From contig JAAWWE010000013.1 of the NCBI GenBank assembly GCA_021404525.1, forward strand, positions 1 to 64,000: a DNA stretch of 64,000 bases. Reading direction: 5' to 3'. The stretch comes from Rhodobiaceae bacterium (GTDB lineage: Bacteria > Pseudomonadota > Alphaproteobacteria > Parvibaculales > Parvibaculaceae). The notes under the pieces are model-generated. The model worked only from the letters and a program-made list of their open reading frames with translations. It was not told the origin of the DNA and ran no database searches. The position numbers were made by a program, and so were the translations under genes. Positions 33,002 through 41,448 of this stretch are shown here, one piece after another (the first letter of the stretch is position 1; every line of letters starts with the position of its first letter).

Positions 33002-33964
33002 TTAGCTCAAGATTTTCTTTGTTACGTACATGTCTTGGCCGAAAGCCTCGACTTCCATTAGCTCTAGGACTTTGCGCTCTGTTCCGATGCGCTGAATAAA
33101 GACGATCACGTCAATGGTTCGGCCGATCATCTGTTTTGGAATGGTCGCAACCACTTCACCCACTAGGTCCTCAAAGCGATAGAGCGCTTCCATCGCGCCA
33201 TTCGCATGTACCGACGCGATGCCACCTTCATGGCCAGTGTTCCAGGCTTTGAGAAGTTCATAAGCTTCTCCTCCGCGCACCTCACCGATGATGATCCGGT
33301 CTGGGCATTGGCGGAGCGCATTGCGCACAAGGTCATTCATCGAGACCGCTGGTGGCGCTGTTTTTGTGAAGGTTGAAACCAGATTGCCTGCGTTCACCTG
33401 AAGCTCTTTAACGTCCTCAATGGTGTAGATGCGGTCGTTTGAGAAAGCTGGCTCTGCCAAGAGAGCGTTCAGCAACGTCGTTTTTCCTGAACCAGTGCTG
33501 CCAGCAACAATAATGTTCTTACGATTGATGACGGCCTGCTTGAGATAGTCAGAGTGGGCCGCTGACATGATCCGGGCTGAAACATAGTCATCGAGGCTGT
33601 AGACGACAGTAGGGGGCTTACGTATTGAGAAGCAGGGTGCATCTACGACTGGCGGAATCAGTGCCTGAAACCGCTCACCCGTGACCGGCACGATGGCTGA
33701 GAGCTGGGGCTGGGCTTCATCTATTTTGAGACCCGCCATAGCAGCAATGGCGTTTATGGCAACGCGCACATTGTTCGGCGTTAAGCTGAAATCTGCTTTC
33801 GCGATCCCCGAACCAGCCTGATCAATCCATACCGACCCGTCGGGATTGGCATGGATGTCCGTAACACCCGGTGTCTCAAGAAACTCCACGAATTCGTTGC
33901 CTAAAGACGTGTAAATCGCCTGAAGACCTCGCTTCGTGATAGAACCCTGTGTGTCGGTAAACAT
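33002..33964 (-). CDS. trbB: VirB11/TrbB-like ATPase
   Basis: 320 residues, first gene of the long leftward operon. Walker A VAGSTGSGKTTLLN near residue 158, Asp box YTIEDVKELQ, Walker B RIIIGEVRGGEAYELLKAWNTGHEG and the SVHAN motif. A hexameric traffic ATPase at the base of the T4SS. Confidence 0.96.
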   Translation of the reverse strand: MFTDTQGSITKRGLQAIYTSLGNEFVEFLETPGVTDIHANPDGSVWIDQAGSGIAKADFSLTPNNVRVAINAIAAMAGLKIDEAQPQLSAIVPVTGERFQALIPPVVDAPCFSIRKPPTVVYSLDDYVSARIMSAAHSDYLKQAVINRKNIIVAGSTGSGKTTLLNALLAEPAFSNDRIYTIEDVKELQVNAGNLVSTFTKTAPPAVSMNDLVRNALRQCPDRIIIGEVRGGEAYELLKAWNTGHEGGIASVHANGAMEALYRFEDLVGEVVATIPKQMIGRTIDVIVFIQRIGTERKVLELMEVEAFGQDMYVTKKILS

Positions 33965-33996
33965 CTACGCTCGCTATAAAACCACCATTTCCAGCG

Positions 33997-34025
33997 AGTT
34001 AATAGTTTCTCAATCTTTCCGTCAA
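33997..34025 (-). promoter_or_regulatory. Candidate promoter of the trb-pil operon
   Basis: On the minus strand TTGACG (34025-34020) and TTAACT (34002-33997) are 17 nt apart, 33 bp before virB11. The -10 is imperfect. Confidence 0.45.
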
Positions 34026-34106
34026 TCACATTTATTAATTAAATACATTTGACACTAAGTGTTCGTCACTGTATTTAGATTATAATGGTATTATATTGAT
34101 ATATAT

Positions 34107-34122
34107 CGAATATACATATTCG
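34107..34122. promoter_or_regulatory. Inverted repeat upstream of the trb-pil operon
   Basis: CGAATAT-AC-ATATTCG, 7-bp arms, in very AT-rich DNA between traA's stop and virB11. It may be an operator for the XRE or RHH regulator. Confidence 0.4.
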
Positions 34123-34152
34123 AAGAATTCTCAAAAAAGGCAGTCGATTGAG

Positions 34153-37100
34153 CTACGTTCCCGGCGTAATTCCTCTGCCCGGAATGAGACTTTGAGCCAT
34201 CCTTTGCACTTGTCCGACTTTCGATTGCGTTCTCGCGACCAACTTGTTGACTGACACCAGTGTGTCTGGATTGATTTTTGCGATTTTTAGCCCGAGCTGC
34301 GCCGAGGGTTCGATATCTCTCAAAGACGTGACTCCGAACCGGCGTTTCATTGCTTTTTCAAAGCTCGCAACTTCATCAAGTGACTGCTTCGCATGAGGAA
34401 CGTTCTTTATGAACGCGCTCGCCTTATTTGGGTCTTTGATTTCTGAAAACTCTTCAGCGAATTTGAGCGCACGAGAAGATAAGGGTGGCACCTCTATCGT
34501 CGCCTGCTTCAACCTTATCTCGATCGTTTGGACATAGTTTTTTTCTGCGCCCTCCACTCTGGACTTAAGCAAGTCAAAAGAATTGGTCATCATTTTGATT
34601 TCAGGAGCAGACAGACGATGCGCCTTCATCAGATCTTGAAAACTATTCTTCGTTAAAAGATCCAATCCAGATCTTGATATTTCCGTCTGGAAACCCTCAC
34701 CCACATAGCCTGCCGTCTCTTTAAATTCAGCGAGTTCTCTGACAACAACTGGGTCAGCGCTTATGTGCTGTTTTAAGGCTGTGTCCGAGAGAAGATCAGT
34801 TCTCAGTTTTGCCAACGCTTCGGTTGATACGGGCTTTATGCCGAATTTGCTCTCGCTTTGTGTCTCACGACCAATAGTCTCAGAATTGTAAGACTTAGCT
34901 CCCGGCCTTGCTCGCTCTTCATTCTGCTTCTGAGGCAGATCGGAGTCCGCCCCAACAACCGGGCTCGGCTCCTCTACCGCTATCCCGAACCGCTGCTTGA
35001 TCTGGGCAGGGATCTCGGCAAGACGCTCAGCAAGAGATTGCAGGCGATCGACCTGACGCTCATAGACCTGACGTAGGTATGCTACCCGATCCTGCTCTGG
35101 GACCGGCTGCCGGCGTTCCAGATAATCAAGTGTCGTGGACTGAAGGCGCGCACGAGAGAGCTTGGCGCCGATTTTCGATGGATCTTTAAACTCATCTGCT
35201 GACGAGTAGAACTTCACATCATCCCTATGCCGCGTCATCGAAACATTTGTCAGATGACGATCCATAGAGCTTGAACCATAAACAAAGGATCGATCTACAG
35301 TCACACCCTGCGATTTATGAATTGTGGCAGCGTACCCATAGTCCACATGACTGTAGGACTTGAGATCCACATTGACTACCTGACCCGACCCACCATCAGG
35401 CCCCACACGAACGTCGAGCGTGTTGCCGCTAGCGGCCTCAATCCGACCCAACATCCCATTCTTTACACCAAGAGCGCGATCGTTCGATTGGAAGATCACT
35501 TGCTCACCAGGAGCAAACTCTCGCGCCCCTCCTGCCACCTCAAAGGTTGATCCAGCCCCTAGTTGACCTGACTCAACCAAACTGTCACGCACTCTCAAAT
35601 TCAGGTCCGCGACATCGATACGACGATGCGCCAATATGATCTGGCTGCCCTCAGAAGAGCTATTGTCCATCCAGTCAGCAACCAAGCGATCCTTCGCAAG
35701 ATCGGCCGTTAACTCATGAACTACATGGCCGCGCGACTGGTAGGCTGCAAACGCATCTTCAGTCTTGTGAGTGGCAAAGTTTTTCGATGCTTCGCGCATC
35801 CAACCTTCATGTTGGCGACGGATCTCGCTGATCACCGCCGACCCGGTTTGCTCAGATATAGCCCTAAAGGCAGCACCCGCCTCAATAGGCTGAAGCTGCT
35901 CCGCGTCCCCAATGAGAACAACCTTCGCACCAGCATCATTGGCTCTCGCTAGAACGTCGCGCATCTGGCGCGATCCAATCATTCCAGCCTCGTCAATAAC
36001 CAAAACGTCCTTGGCTGTCAGAACCTCACGACCTTCTTTCCAGGCATACTCCCAGGAGGCGAGAGTGCGAGACTCAATCCCGGCGCCATCTCCCAGACCC
36101 TGAGCCGCAATCCCAGATAGAGCACCACCCTTGACGGTATAGCCAGCCGCCTCCCAGCCATGCTTCGCAGCCTCGACCATCGTGGTTTTGCCCGATCCTG
36201 CAAACCCGACTACAGACGAAAGCTGCTTATCAATAAGCACATGCTCTACCGCCACCTGCTGCTCGTGGCCCAGGAATGAGAATTCTTTCAGAGCTGCCTT
36301 GCCCTGATTGAGGGTAATTGCATGGCTCCGGACCCCCACCATCTTAGAGGCAAGGCCAGCCATCTCCGTCTCGATGGAAAGCATTTCCTGCGACGTGTAT
36401 TTCGCCGCCGACAGAACCCAGTCCTGGGTTTCGTGGCGAACCTCTTCCGCCAACATGACAAGCTCCGGCGATGCCATTGCTCGAACTCGGAAAACCTCTA
36501 TATCCTGCGTACTCGCAAGATATTTCCCGGCTTCCTTGATCAGATCATTTTCCGAAAAAACAGATCGGCCTTGCGCAACCTTACGAATAATCTCATCTGG
36601 ATTATCGAGTATCCGACGACCATTCTCAGCAAGCGTTTGACGGTATTGATCATACCGATCACTTGACCGCCCTTGCTCCCACATACCCACGCCAGCAGGG
36701 CCAATATGGCGCGTCGGAACAAGCGCAATTCCACGATCTTTGTTCGAACGGTGATCCACCCGAACATCATGTCCCTGTCGCTGCAAATGCTCATTCTGGA
36801 TACCGGCCCATTGTTCACGCCACCTGGCCAGGTCCGAACGACTGCCCACCACCGGCTGATACATAGGTTGCCCATTCTCCCGGAATACAACCTCGCCATC
36901 TCCGTTCGTGATTGGCATAGATTTCGGGCCAAAGCCATCAAGAGTAGGACGCCTAGGCAAGATCATTACATGGGCATGCGGGTTTCCATCTTCGTCGTGG
37001 ATGGACCAGTCCGTCACCACACCGTGGGATGAAAATTCCGCTCCAATGAAGTCCTGAACCAACTCGATATTCTGCTCAACGGTCAGCTCTACAGGCAAGG

Positions 37101-37398
37101 CGATAACCATTTCCCGGGCGAGCAGGGCATTCTTTCGGGTCTCAAACTCAGAGTAGAAATTCCAAAGTTCTTCCGAAGCTTGGTTTCCAGGCTTGGCAGC
37201 GATCTCTTGCAGCCATTCAGGACAATCCTCTGGAAGTCCAAGCTCCGAATGGGCAACATGTTCCTTCCGTGAGTAGTCTGAGACGCGCTCCTCGGCCCGG
37301 TGCTCCATGCGTGCACCACGACGATAGGCAGCGGCGGCAACGGCACTACGTCCGTCTCCTCTCGATATCGCTTTTACACTTAGATGATAGATGGCCAT
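34153..37398 (-). CDS. traA: MOBQ relaxase-helicase TraA
   Basis: 1081 residues from ATG 37398 (MAIYHLSVKAISRGDGRSA), the family's standard N-terminus; the open frame reaches 37482 only by reading through oriT. The three-His motif is HDEDGNPHAHVMI near residue 137. A TraI-type helicase follows: Walker A VVGFAGSGKTTM near 400, VLVIDEAGMIGSRQM, and YAATIHKSQGVTVDRS. The C-terminus is helical. It nicks oriT, stays on the 5' end and is sent through the T4SS. Confidence 0.95.
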   Translation of the reverse strand: MAIYHLSVKAISRGDGRSAVAAAAYRRGARMEHRAEERVSDYSRKEHVAHSELGLPEDCPEWLQEIAAKPGNQASEELWNFYSEFETRKNALLAREMVIALPVELTVEQNIELVQDFIGAEFSSHGVVTDWSIHDEDGNPHAHVMILPRRPTLDGFGPKSMPITNGDGEVVFRENGQPMYQPVVGSRSDLARWREQWAGIQNEHLQRQGHDVRVDHRSNKDRGIALVPTRHIGPAGVGMWEQGRSSDRYDQYRQTLAENGRRILDNPDEIIRKVAQGRSVFSENDLIKEAGKYLASTQDIEVFRVRAMASPELVMLAEEVRHETQDWVLSAAKYTSQEMLSIETEMAGLASKMVGVRSHAITLNQGKAALKEFSFLGHEQQVAVEHVLIDKQLSSVVGFAGSGKTTMVEAAKHGWEAAGYTVKGGALSGIAAQGLGDGAGIESRTLASWEYAWKEGREVLTAKDVLVIDEAGMIGSRQMRDVLARANDAGAKVVLIGDAEQLQPIEAGAAFRAISEQTGSAVISEIRRQHEGWMREASKNFATHKTEDAFAAYQSRGHVVHELTADLAKDRLVADWMDNSSSEGSQIILAHRRIDVADLNLRVRDSLVESGQLGAGSTFEVAGGAREFAPGEQVIFQSNDRALGVKNGMLGRIEAASGNTLDVRVGPDGGSGQVVNVDLKSYSHVDYGYAATIHKSQGVTVDRSFVYGSSSMDRHLTNVSMTRHRDDVKFYSSADEFKDPSKIGAKLSRARLQSTTLDYLERRQPVPEQDRVAYLRQVYERQVDRLQSLAERLAEIPAQIKQRFGIAVEEPSPVVGADSDLPQKQNEERARPGAKSYNSETIGRETQSESKFGIKPVSTEALAKLRTDLLSDTALKQHISADPVVVRELAEFKETAGYVGEGFQTEISRSGLDLLTKNSFQDLMKAHRLSAPEIKMMTNSFDLLKSRVEGAEKNYVQTIEIRLKQATIEVPPLSSRALKFAEEFSEIKDPNKASAFIKNVPHAKQSLDEVASFEKAMKRRFGVTSLRDIEPSAQLGLKIAKINPDTLVSVNKLVARTQSKVGQVQRMAQSLIPGRGITPGT

Positions 37399-37420
37399 AC
37401 CTTGATTTCTATCAGCAAAT

Positions 37421-37452
37421 CTGTTTGGAACAAACAGATAAGTGCGCCTTTC
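37421..37452. other. oriT: Origin of transfer (oriT), RSF1010/Ti type
   Basis: A 7-bp inverted repeat CTGTTTG-GAA-CAAACAG (37421-37437) is followed at once by ATAAGTGCGCC (37438-37448). The hairpin plus TAAGTGCGCC arrangement is that of RSF1010 and Ti oriT sites, where MOBQ enzymes cut within GCG/CC. It lies between divergent traA and traC, the classical place. Confidence 0.88.
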
Positions 37453-37540
37453 GACTTTTCTTCGAAAAGATCGGACGGACATGTTGACTAGGTTCGCCGA
37501 TCAAATTAGTTTCAAAATTCTAAAACGGAGTATTCATTAT

Positions 37541-37756
37541 ATGGCTAAAGCATCCAAGAAACTTGCAGACCTTCTCGCCAAACAACAAGAGACTGCTCGG
37601 CAAATTGCAGAAATACAAAAAGAAGCGGCGACTGAGATTGGTCAAATAGCGGTAGGCGCGGGTATCCACACTCTCGACCTCACCAAGAAGCAGCTGGAAG
37701 AAGCATTCCTCGAAGTGGCCGCGCGATTTTCCAAAGAAACGAAAGACCAAGACTAG
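37541..37756 (+). CDS. traC: TraC-like relaxosome accessory protein
   Basis: 71 residues, one long charged helix (LADLLAKQQETARQIAEIQKEAA, then EIGQIAVGAG) as in Ti TraC. ATG 37541 has CGGAG 10 nt upstream; the longer frame from 37442 runs through oriT. Probably binds oriT with TraA. Confidence 0.75.
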   Translation: MAKASKKLADLLAKQQETARQIAEIQKEAATEIGQIAVGAGIHTLDLTKKQLEEAFLEVAARFSKETKDQD

Positions 37757-37811
37757 CCGTCTTTACGCCAATGCCGTTCGGATTGAACGCGCAATATCAA
37801 GAGCAAAGAAG

Positions 37812-38051
37812 ATGGAAAGAGCGGCAGATACCAGACATAAGATCCAGTTAGGCGGCCTTGTAGTCAAGGCCGGATTGGATGATCTGGCAAGCAATGAACT
37901 ACTCGGCGCACTTCTCGAAATCAAAGACATTTTGGACAGTCCAGATGCTGACCAGAACTTACGAAAGTTCATGAGGCGAGGGCGCAGGGTCTTTGAAGAA
38001 GACGAGAAACGCCGTGAAGAGAAGCAACAAACAAGGGGTGATTTCGAGTGA
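37812..38051 (+). CDS. traD: TraD-like relaxosome accessory protein
   Basis: 79 residues with the TraD hallmark KIQLGGLVVKAGLDDL and a charged tail. The frame is open further up (AVRIERAISRAKK) without a standard start, so the N-terminus is uncertain. Its stop overlaps the next gene's GTG (GTGA). Confidence 0.78.
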   Translation: MERAADTRHKIQLGGLVVKAGLDDLASNELLGALLEIKDILDSPDADQNLRKFMRRGRRVFEEDEKRREEKQQTRGDFE

Positions 38052-38476
38052 GGGAAGTGAACAAACAATCAACGATGAAAGGGGCTTTTCTTTCCGTTGG
38101 GCAGGTTATCACTGCGGCAACTATCTACTATTTACTAACCACGCAAGTGTCGTATTGGCATGTCAGCAATGTCGAGACGGAGGCGTATTACAGCATTCCA
38201 GTCGGTGTTGCATTCGGCGGTATGTTGATGTTCGGCAGCATTCTCGCCTTTCGAATATGGCCTGAACTGAAGTGGACAGCACTTGCTTGTTTTGTGTGTT
38301 TTCTTCTCACAGTCTGTCTGACTTTGTACGCTTTCCCAATCAAGGTTAGTGACCCTTTGACATGGCTCAGACCAATCACAGGGGTTCTGTTGTTGCTTCT
38401 TGGGGGATGGACAATGGTTCGAATGGCTACGGATGGTCTTGAGCCCTTGACCTCAAAAGCCGCTGACACCGCATAG
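38048..38476 (+). CDS. Polytopic membrane protein between traD and traG
   Basis: 142 residues, GTG start overlapping traD. About four membrane segments (VGQVITAATIYYLL, VGVAFGGMLMFGSILAF, LACFVCFLLTVCLTLYAF, ITGVLLLLLGGWTMV). No family recognised. Possible helper of the coupling protein or an exclusion factor. Confidence 0.7.
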   Translation: MREVNKQSTMKGAFLSVGQVITAATIYYLLTTQVSYWHVSNVETEAYYSIPVGVAFGGMLMFGSILAFRIWPELKWTALACFVCFLLTVCLTLYAFPIKVSDPLTWLRPITGVLLLLLGGWTMVRMATDGLEPLTSKAADTA

Positions 38477-38491
38477 AGAATTTGACCTCAA

Positions 38492-40354
38492 ATGAACATT
38501 GTTTGGATCAGACCAGCTTCCTTCGTTGGTGCCTTCGCACTGCTGTTTGCGGGTGCTTTTTTCGCGTCCAACCTCTTTATTGCATCGTTTTCGCGCGGCG
38601 CTGACCCCTCCCTATCGTGGGTGTATCTTGCGGTACTGCACCCATCCGCTATTGCCGCCGCCATCACTTTGCTTGCGTCCTCAATTGCTGTCAGTGCAAA
38701 CGAAGATGCTCGTATCGCACACACAGCTGCGATCGCTATCCTGATCGTCACCTGCGGCTATCAGGTTTGGGTCTATCAATCATATTTCACTACCTGGCCC
38801 TACTTTCTCAAACCCGGCGTCCATCTTCTTGTCGGCATTTTGTTCCTCGCAGGCGGCTTCCGGGTACTCACCAGATCATTCGGCATGGCATCGTCTGAGG
38901 ATGGGAGACGGGTTGAAGATGGCGTATTTGGAGACGCTGCTTTCGCGACGGTTCGCGAGATGAAAGACCGCTTCGGACCTGATGGAGAAGTGGTGATCGG
39001 TGAAGCCTATATTCCCAAACTGGGGTCGAAAGTAGGTGCCAAACCAGCTGGGAAAGCACCATTGCTTTGTGACTCGTTGGAACAAGGGTCAACCCATGGC
39101 CTGCTAATAGCAGGATCGGGTGGTTACAAAACCACCTCCGTTATTCTTCCAACCTTATTCTACTCGTCAAACTCCTGCGTAGTCTTTGATCCCAAGCGAG
39201 AACTTGCTTCCGCCATCAAGAAGGTACGTACAAATGGCCATGGGAAAGCCGTTCTAACTCTCAACCCCAATGCGCAAGAGGCATTTGGGTTTAATGCCCT
39301 GGATTGGATCGATATGGAGGCGCCGTCCGCAACAAGCGATCTATTTGAGGTCGCAAACTGGATCATCGGAGAGACCCCAAATTCTGGCGCTTCACCGAAC
39401 CAATTCTTTCAGGACGCAGCAAAAAATCTCGTCCACGCCTTGCTCCTGGACATAATGAGTGATGAAAGCCTGCCTCCTGATCGCAAGAATTTGGCTCAAC
39501 TGGGTGAACTTCTGTCCCTGGGTGAGCAACAACTGCGAGCGGAATTGGAGGAAATCTCACAGCGCTCAAATAACAAGACTGCCAGACGCGTAGCATCCAG
39601 CCTTTTTGAGTTGGAAGGACGGACATTCTCCAGCGTTAGATCCACAGCAAACACCACAGCGAGCTGGCTACTAATCGACAATTTGGTGGGTCTCGTCTCC
39701 CGAGATAACTTCAAGACAGCTGACATACGAGAGCAGCGCGCAGATCTCTTCATTCAAACCAATCTATCAACTCTCACATCGCATCCTAGCCTTGGCCGAG
39801 TGATCCTAGGGGCGCTCTTTCAGCCCATGTTCAACGAAAACCTTGAACCTGGGAAACGGGTGATCTTTCTGCTCGATGAGGTTGCCCGCCTTGGCTACAT
39901 GTCGATCCTGGAAACTGCCCGTGATGTCGGCCGATCAGCCGGAGTTACCCTCATACTCATCTACCAGAGCCACGGCCAGTTCTCTGATCAATGGGGCAGG
40001 GAAGGCACAAACAAATGGTTTGAGAATGTCTCCTGGCGCGCCTACGGCGCTGTGAGTGATCATCAAACTGCCGACATTATCTCACGGTCCATAGGCGATT
40101 TTACGGTTATGTCTGAAGGGCAAAGCAGATCTGCTGGCAGCTCTTCACGCAAAATGGAGGTCTTTGGAACATCGTCTAGCAATCAAGGGCAATCAGCGAG
40201 CGAACAAAGACGCCGCTTGATTAACCCAGACGAAATTCTTGCAAAAGTTCCAGCCGATGCTCAATTCATCTTTGTTCAGGGGATGCCTCCCATCTTCGCA
40301 GGACGGGCCATCTATTTCCGCCGCCCGGAAATCGCACAATGGATTGACGACTAA
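38492..40354 (+). CDS. traG: Type IV coupling protein TraG/VirD4
   Basis: 620 residues: N-terminal membrane segments, P-loop LLIAGSGGYKTTSVILPTL near residue 209, SCVVFDPKRELA, and Walker B RVIFLLDEVARLG near 459, followed by LILIYQSHGQFSDQWG. It brings the relaxosome to the channel. The C-terminus (SRKMEVFGTSSSNQGQSASEQRRRLI) is Ser-rich as in other TraG proteins. Confidence 0.95.
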   Translation: MNIVWIRPASFVGAFALLFAGAFFASNLFIASFSRGADPSLSWVYLAVLHPSAIAAAITLLASSIAVSANEDARIAHTAAIAILIVTCGYQVWVYQSYFTTWPYFLKPGVHLLVGILFLAGGFRVLTRSFGMASSEDGRRVEDGVFGDAAFATVREMKDRFGPDGEVVIGEAYIPKLGSKVGAKPAGKAPLLCDSLEQGSTHGLLIAGSGGYKTTSVILPTLFYSSNSCVVFDPKRELASAIKKVRTNGHGKAVLTLNPNAQEAFGFNALDWIDMEAPSATSDLFEVANWIIGETPNSGASPNQFFQDAAKNLVHALLLDIMSDESLPPDRKNLAQLGELLSLGEQQLRAELEEISQRSNNKTARRVASSLFELEGRTFSSVRSTANTTASWLLIDNLVGLVSRDNFKTADIREQRADLFIQTNLSTLTSHPSLGRVILGALFQPMFNENLEPGKRVIFLLDEVARLGYMSILETARDVGRSAGVTLILIYQSHGQFSDQWGREGTNKWFENVSWRAYGAVSDHQTADIISRSIGDFTVMSEGQSRSAGSSSRKMEVFGTSSSNQGQSASEQRRRLINPDEILAKVPADAQFIFVQGMPPIFAGRAIYFRRPEIAQWIDD

Positions 40355-40459
40355 GAGCCTTCGTCGCCACTGACTCAAATATTTCTATCAAAAAAGAACT
40401 CAGGGGCTTCGCCCCGGCGCACGCAAGGCCAAGCGGCTAAAGCCGTGCCCTGGCGGGTC

Positions 40460-40507
40460 TCCCCAACCTTCACGTCGCTTCGCTTGTTGCAGGCCGGGTG
40501 ATCCCCC
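40460..40507 (-). repeat. Stem element, copy C
   Basis: On the minus strand: GGGGGATCACCC, CCGGCCT, GCAAC, a short centre, GACGTGA, AGGTTGG. The arms pair with two G-U wobbles. Shorter centre than copies A and B. It lies in the non-coding stretch between traG and the next operon. Confidence 0.7.
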
Positions 40508-40560
40508 TCCCACCAGGTCAGCCTTGACGTTTGCCTCCCCACTCGTCGCCCGAGGGGCAG

Positions 40561-40589
40561 AAGGGTTGAGCGCGCGCGCATCAACCCTT
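40561..40589. promoter_or_regulatory. Hairpin before the 43-residue gene
   Basis: AAGGGTTGA and TCAACCCTT are 9-bp arms around GCGCGCGCGCA. It has no T tail, so operator or leader hairpin rather than terminator. Confidence 0.45.
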
Positions 40590-40611
40590 AGCCCCACCAC
40601 GGGAGTAAAGA

Positions 40612-40743
40612 ATGACCAAACTCAGCAAACAGGAACAAGAGCTTCTGACAACCTACCGCAAGCTTCCTCACGGATTTCAGGAATCCGTACAGAGCTTTAT
40701 CAGACTGCTAATCGCCACACTTCCAGCCACCGAGGGGAACTGA
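40612..40743 (+). CDS. 43-residue helical protein (YRK family, paralogue at 56397)
   Basis: Begins MTKLSKQEQELLTTYRKL and ends LLIATLPATEGN; GGGAG lies 7 nt upstream. EQELLTxYRK is shared with the protein at 56397. The pattern resembles the dimerising C-terminal helix of some XRE regulators, without the HTH. It is 2 nt from the DUF736 gene, so co-transcribed. Confidence 0.6.
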   Translation: MTKLSKQEQELLTTYRKLPHGFQESVQSFIRLLIATLPATEGN

Positions 40744-40745
40744 AA

Positions 40746-41075
40746 ATGATCATCGGTCGCTTCATCCCGAAAGAAAATGGTGACTTTGAAGGCTGGGTTG
40801 AAACCATGTCCCGCAATTTCGAGCTCCTGATGCAGCCGGAGGAGGGGACCAGAGTCGCCTTTCGGATTTACAAAGGCATGTGTGAGGTGGGACAGGCGTT
40901 CGAGAAATGCTCCAACGAAACCGGAAAGACCTTCTACTCAGTGCGCCTCGATGACCCATTTTGGGAGAAGCCACTCAACTGCCTTCTCTTCGAGGACAGA
41001 AGCAATGGTGGATGGAACTTGGTCTTCAAGCGCGAACCCCGCAAGCAGTCGAACCGCAACGACCAGTCCAGATAA
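40746..41075 (+). CDS. DUF736 family protein
   Basis: 109 residues; the start IIGRFIPKENGDFEGWVET and FEKCSNETGKTFYSVRLDDPFW are the DUF736 pattern. Start ATG 40746 with GAGGGG upstream. The family is frequent on alphaproteobacterial plasmids and ICEs; function unknown. Confidence 0.85.
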   Translation: MIIGRFIPKENGDFEGWVETMSRNFELLMQPEEGTRVAFRIYKGMCEVGQAFEKCSNETGKTFYSVRLDDPFWEKPLNCLLFEDRSNGGWNLVFKREPRKQSNRNDQSR

Positions 41076-41079
41076 GAAA

Positions 41080-41106
41080 TGGAGGCCCGGCGATGAACCG
41101 AGCCCC
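41080..41106. terminator. Bidirectional hairpin between DUF736 and the 63-residue gene
   Basis: GGAGGCCCGGCG and CGAGCCCCC-type arms pair across GATGAAC. It lies between convergent genes. The counterpart at 55660-55686 is nearly the same. Confidence 0.55.
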
Positions 41107-41114
41107 CAATCGTG

Positions 41115-41306
41115 TCAGGAATTTTCGTCTTCAGGTTTTTCCTTGGCGACCCGCATGACAATCTCACCTTCGAGCGGCATTGCAGAAAGCTTGATTTTGA
41201 AACCATCTCCATCCTGATGTGACCAGGCTGCTCCGACTTTATTCCAGTAAGACTTCTCGCCTGCTTTAGTGACCTGATAAACTGTGTGTGTTGGTTTATT
41301 GCTCAT
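41115..41306 (-). CDS. 63-residue plasmid protein, copy 1
   Basis: Begins MSNKPTHTVYQVTKAGEK; a small beta-rich soluble protein (YWNKVGAAWSHQDGDGFKI, GEIVMRVAKE). GGAG lies 7 nt upstream. About 70 percent alike copy 2 at 55460. No function known to me, though the type is common next to DUF736 and DUF3768 genes. Confidence 0.75.
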   Translation of the reverse strand: MSNKPTHTVYQVTKAGEKSYWNKVGAAWSHQDGDGFKIKLSAMPLEGEIVMRVAKEKPEDENS

Positions 41307-41448
41307 TTGTCATCTCCTTAGAGTTTGTCCGTCGATGACTGTTGGAGAAGGTGGACCAACGAGCAGGGATCAAGTGAGGCATAGCCGAACGACCGCTAAA
41401 TAAGCCTGGTGCGGGCAGCGTCCTCTTGGACGCAACACGGGGCGCCAT
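41296..41448 (-). CDS. Possible 50-residue leader protein, copy 1
   Basis: Opens MAPRVASKRTLPAPGLFSGR and ends in TAA inside the start of the 63-residue gene. The matching frame in copy 2 (IAPRVASKKTLPAPGLFGGR) keeps the reading with mostly third-base or conservative changes, which suggests translation. It may couple translation to the gene below. Confidence 0.35.
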   Translation of the reverse strand: MAPRVASKRTLPAPGLFSGRSAMPHLIPARWSTFSNSHRRTNSKEMTNEQ

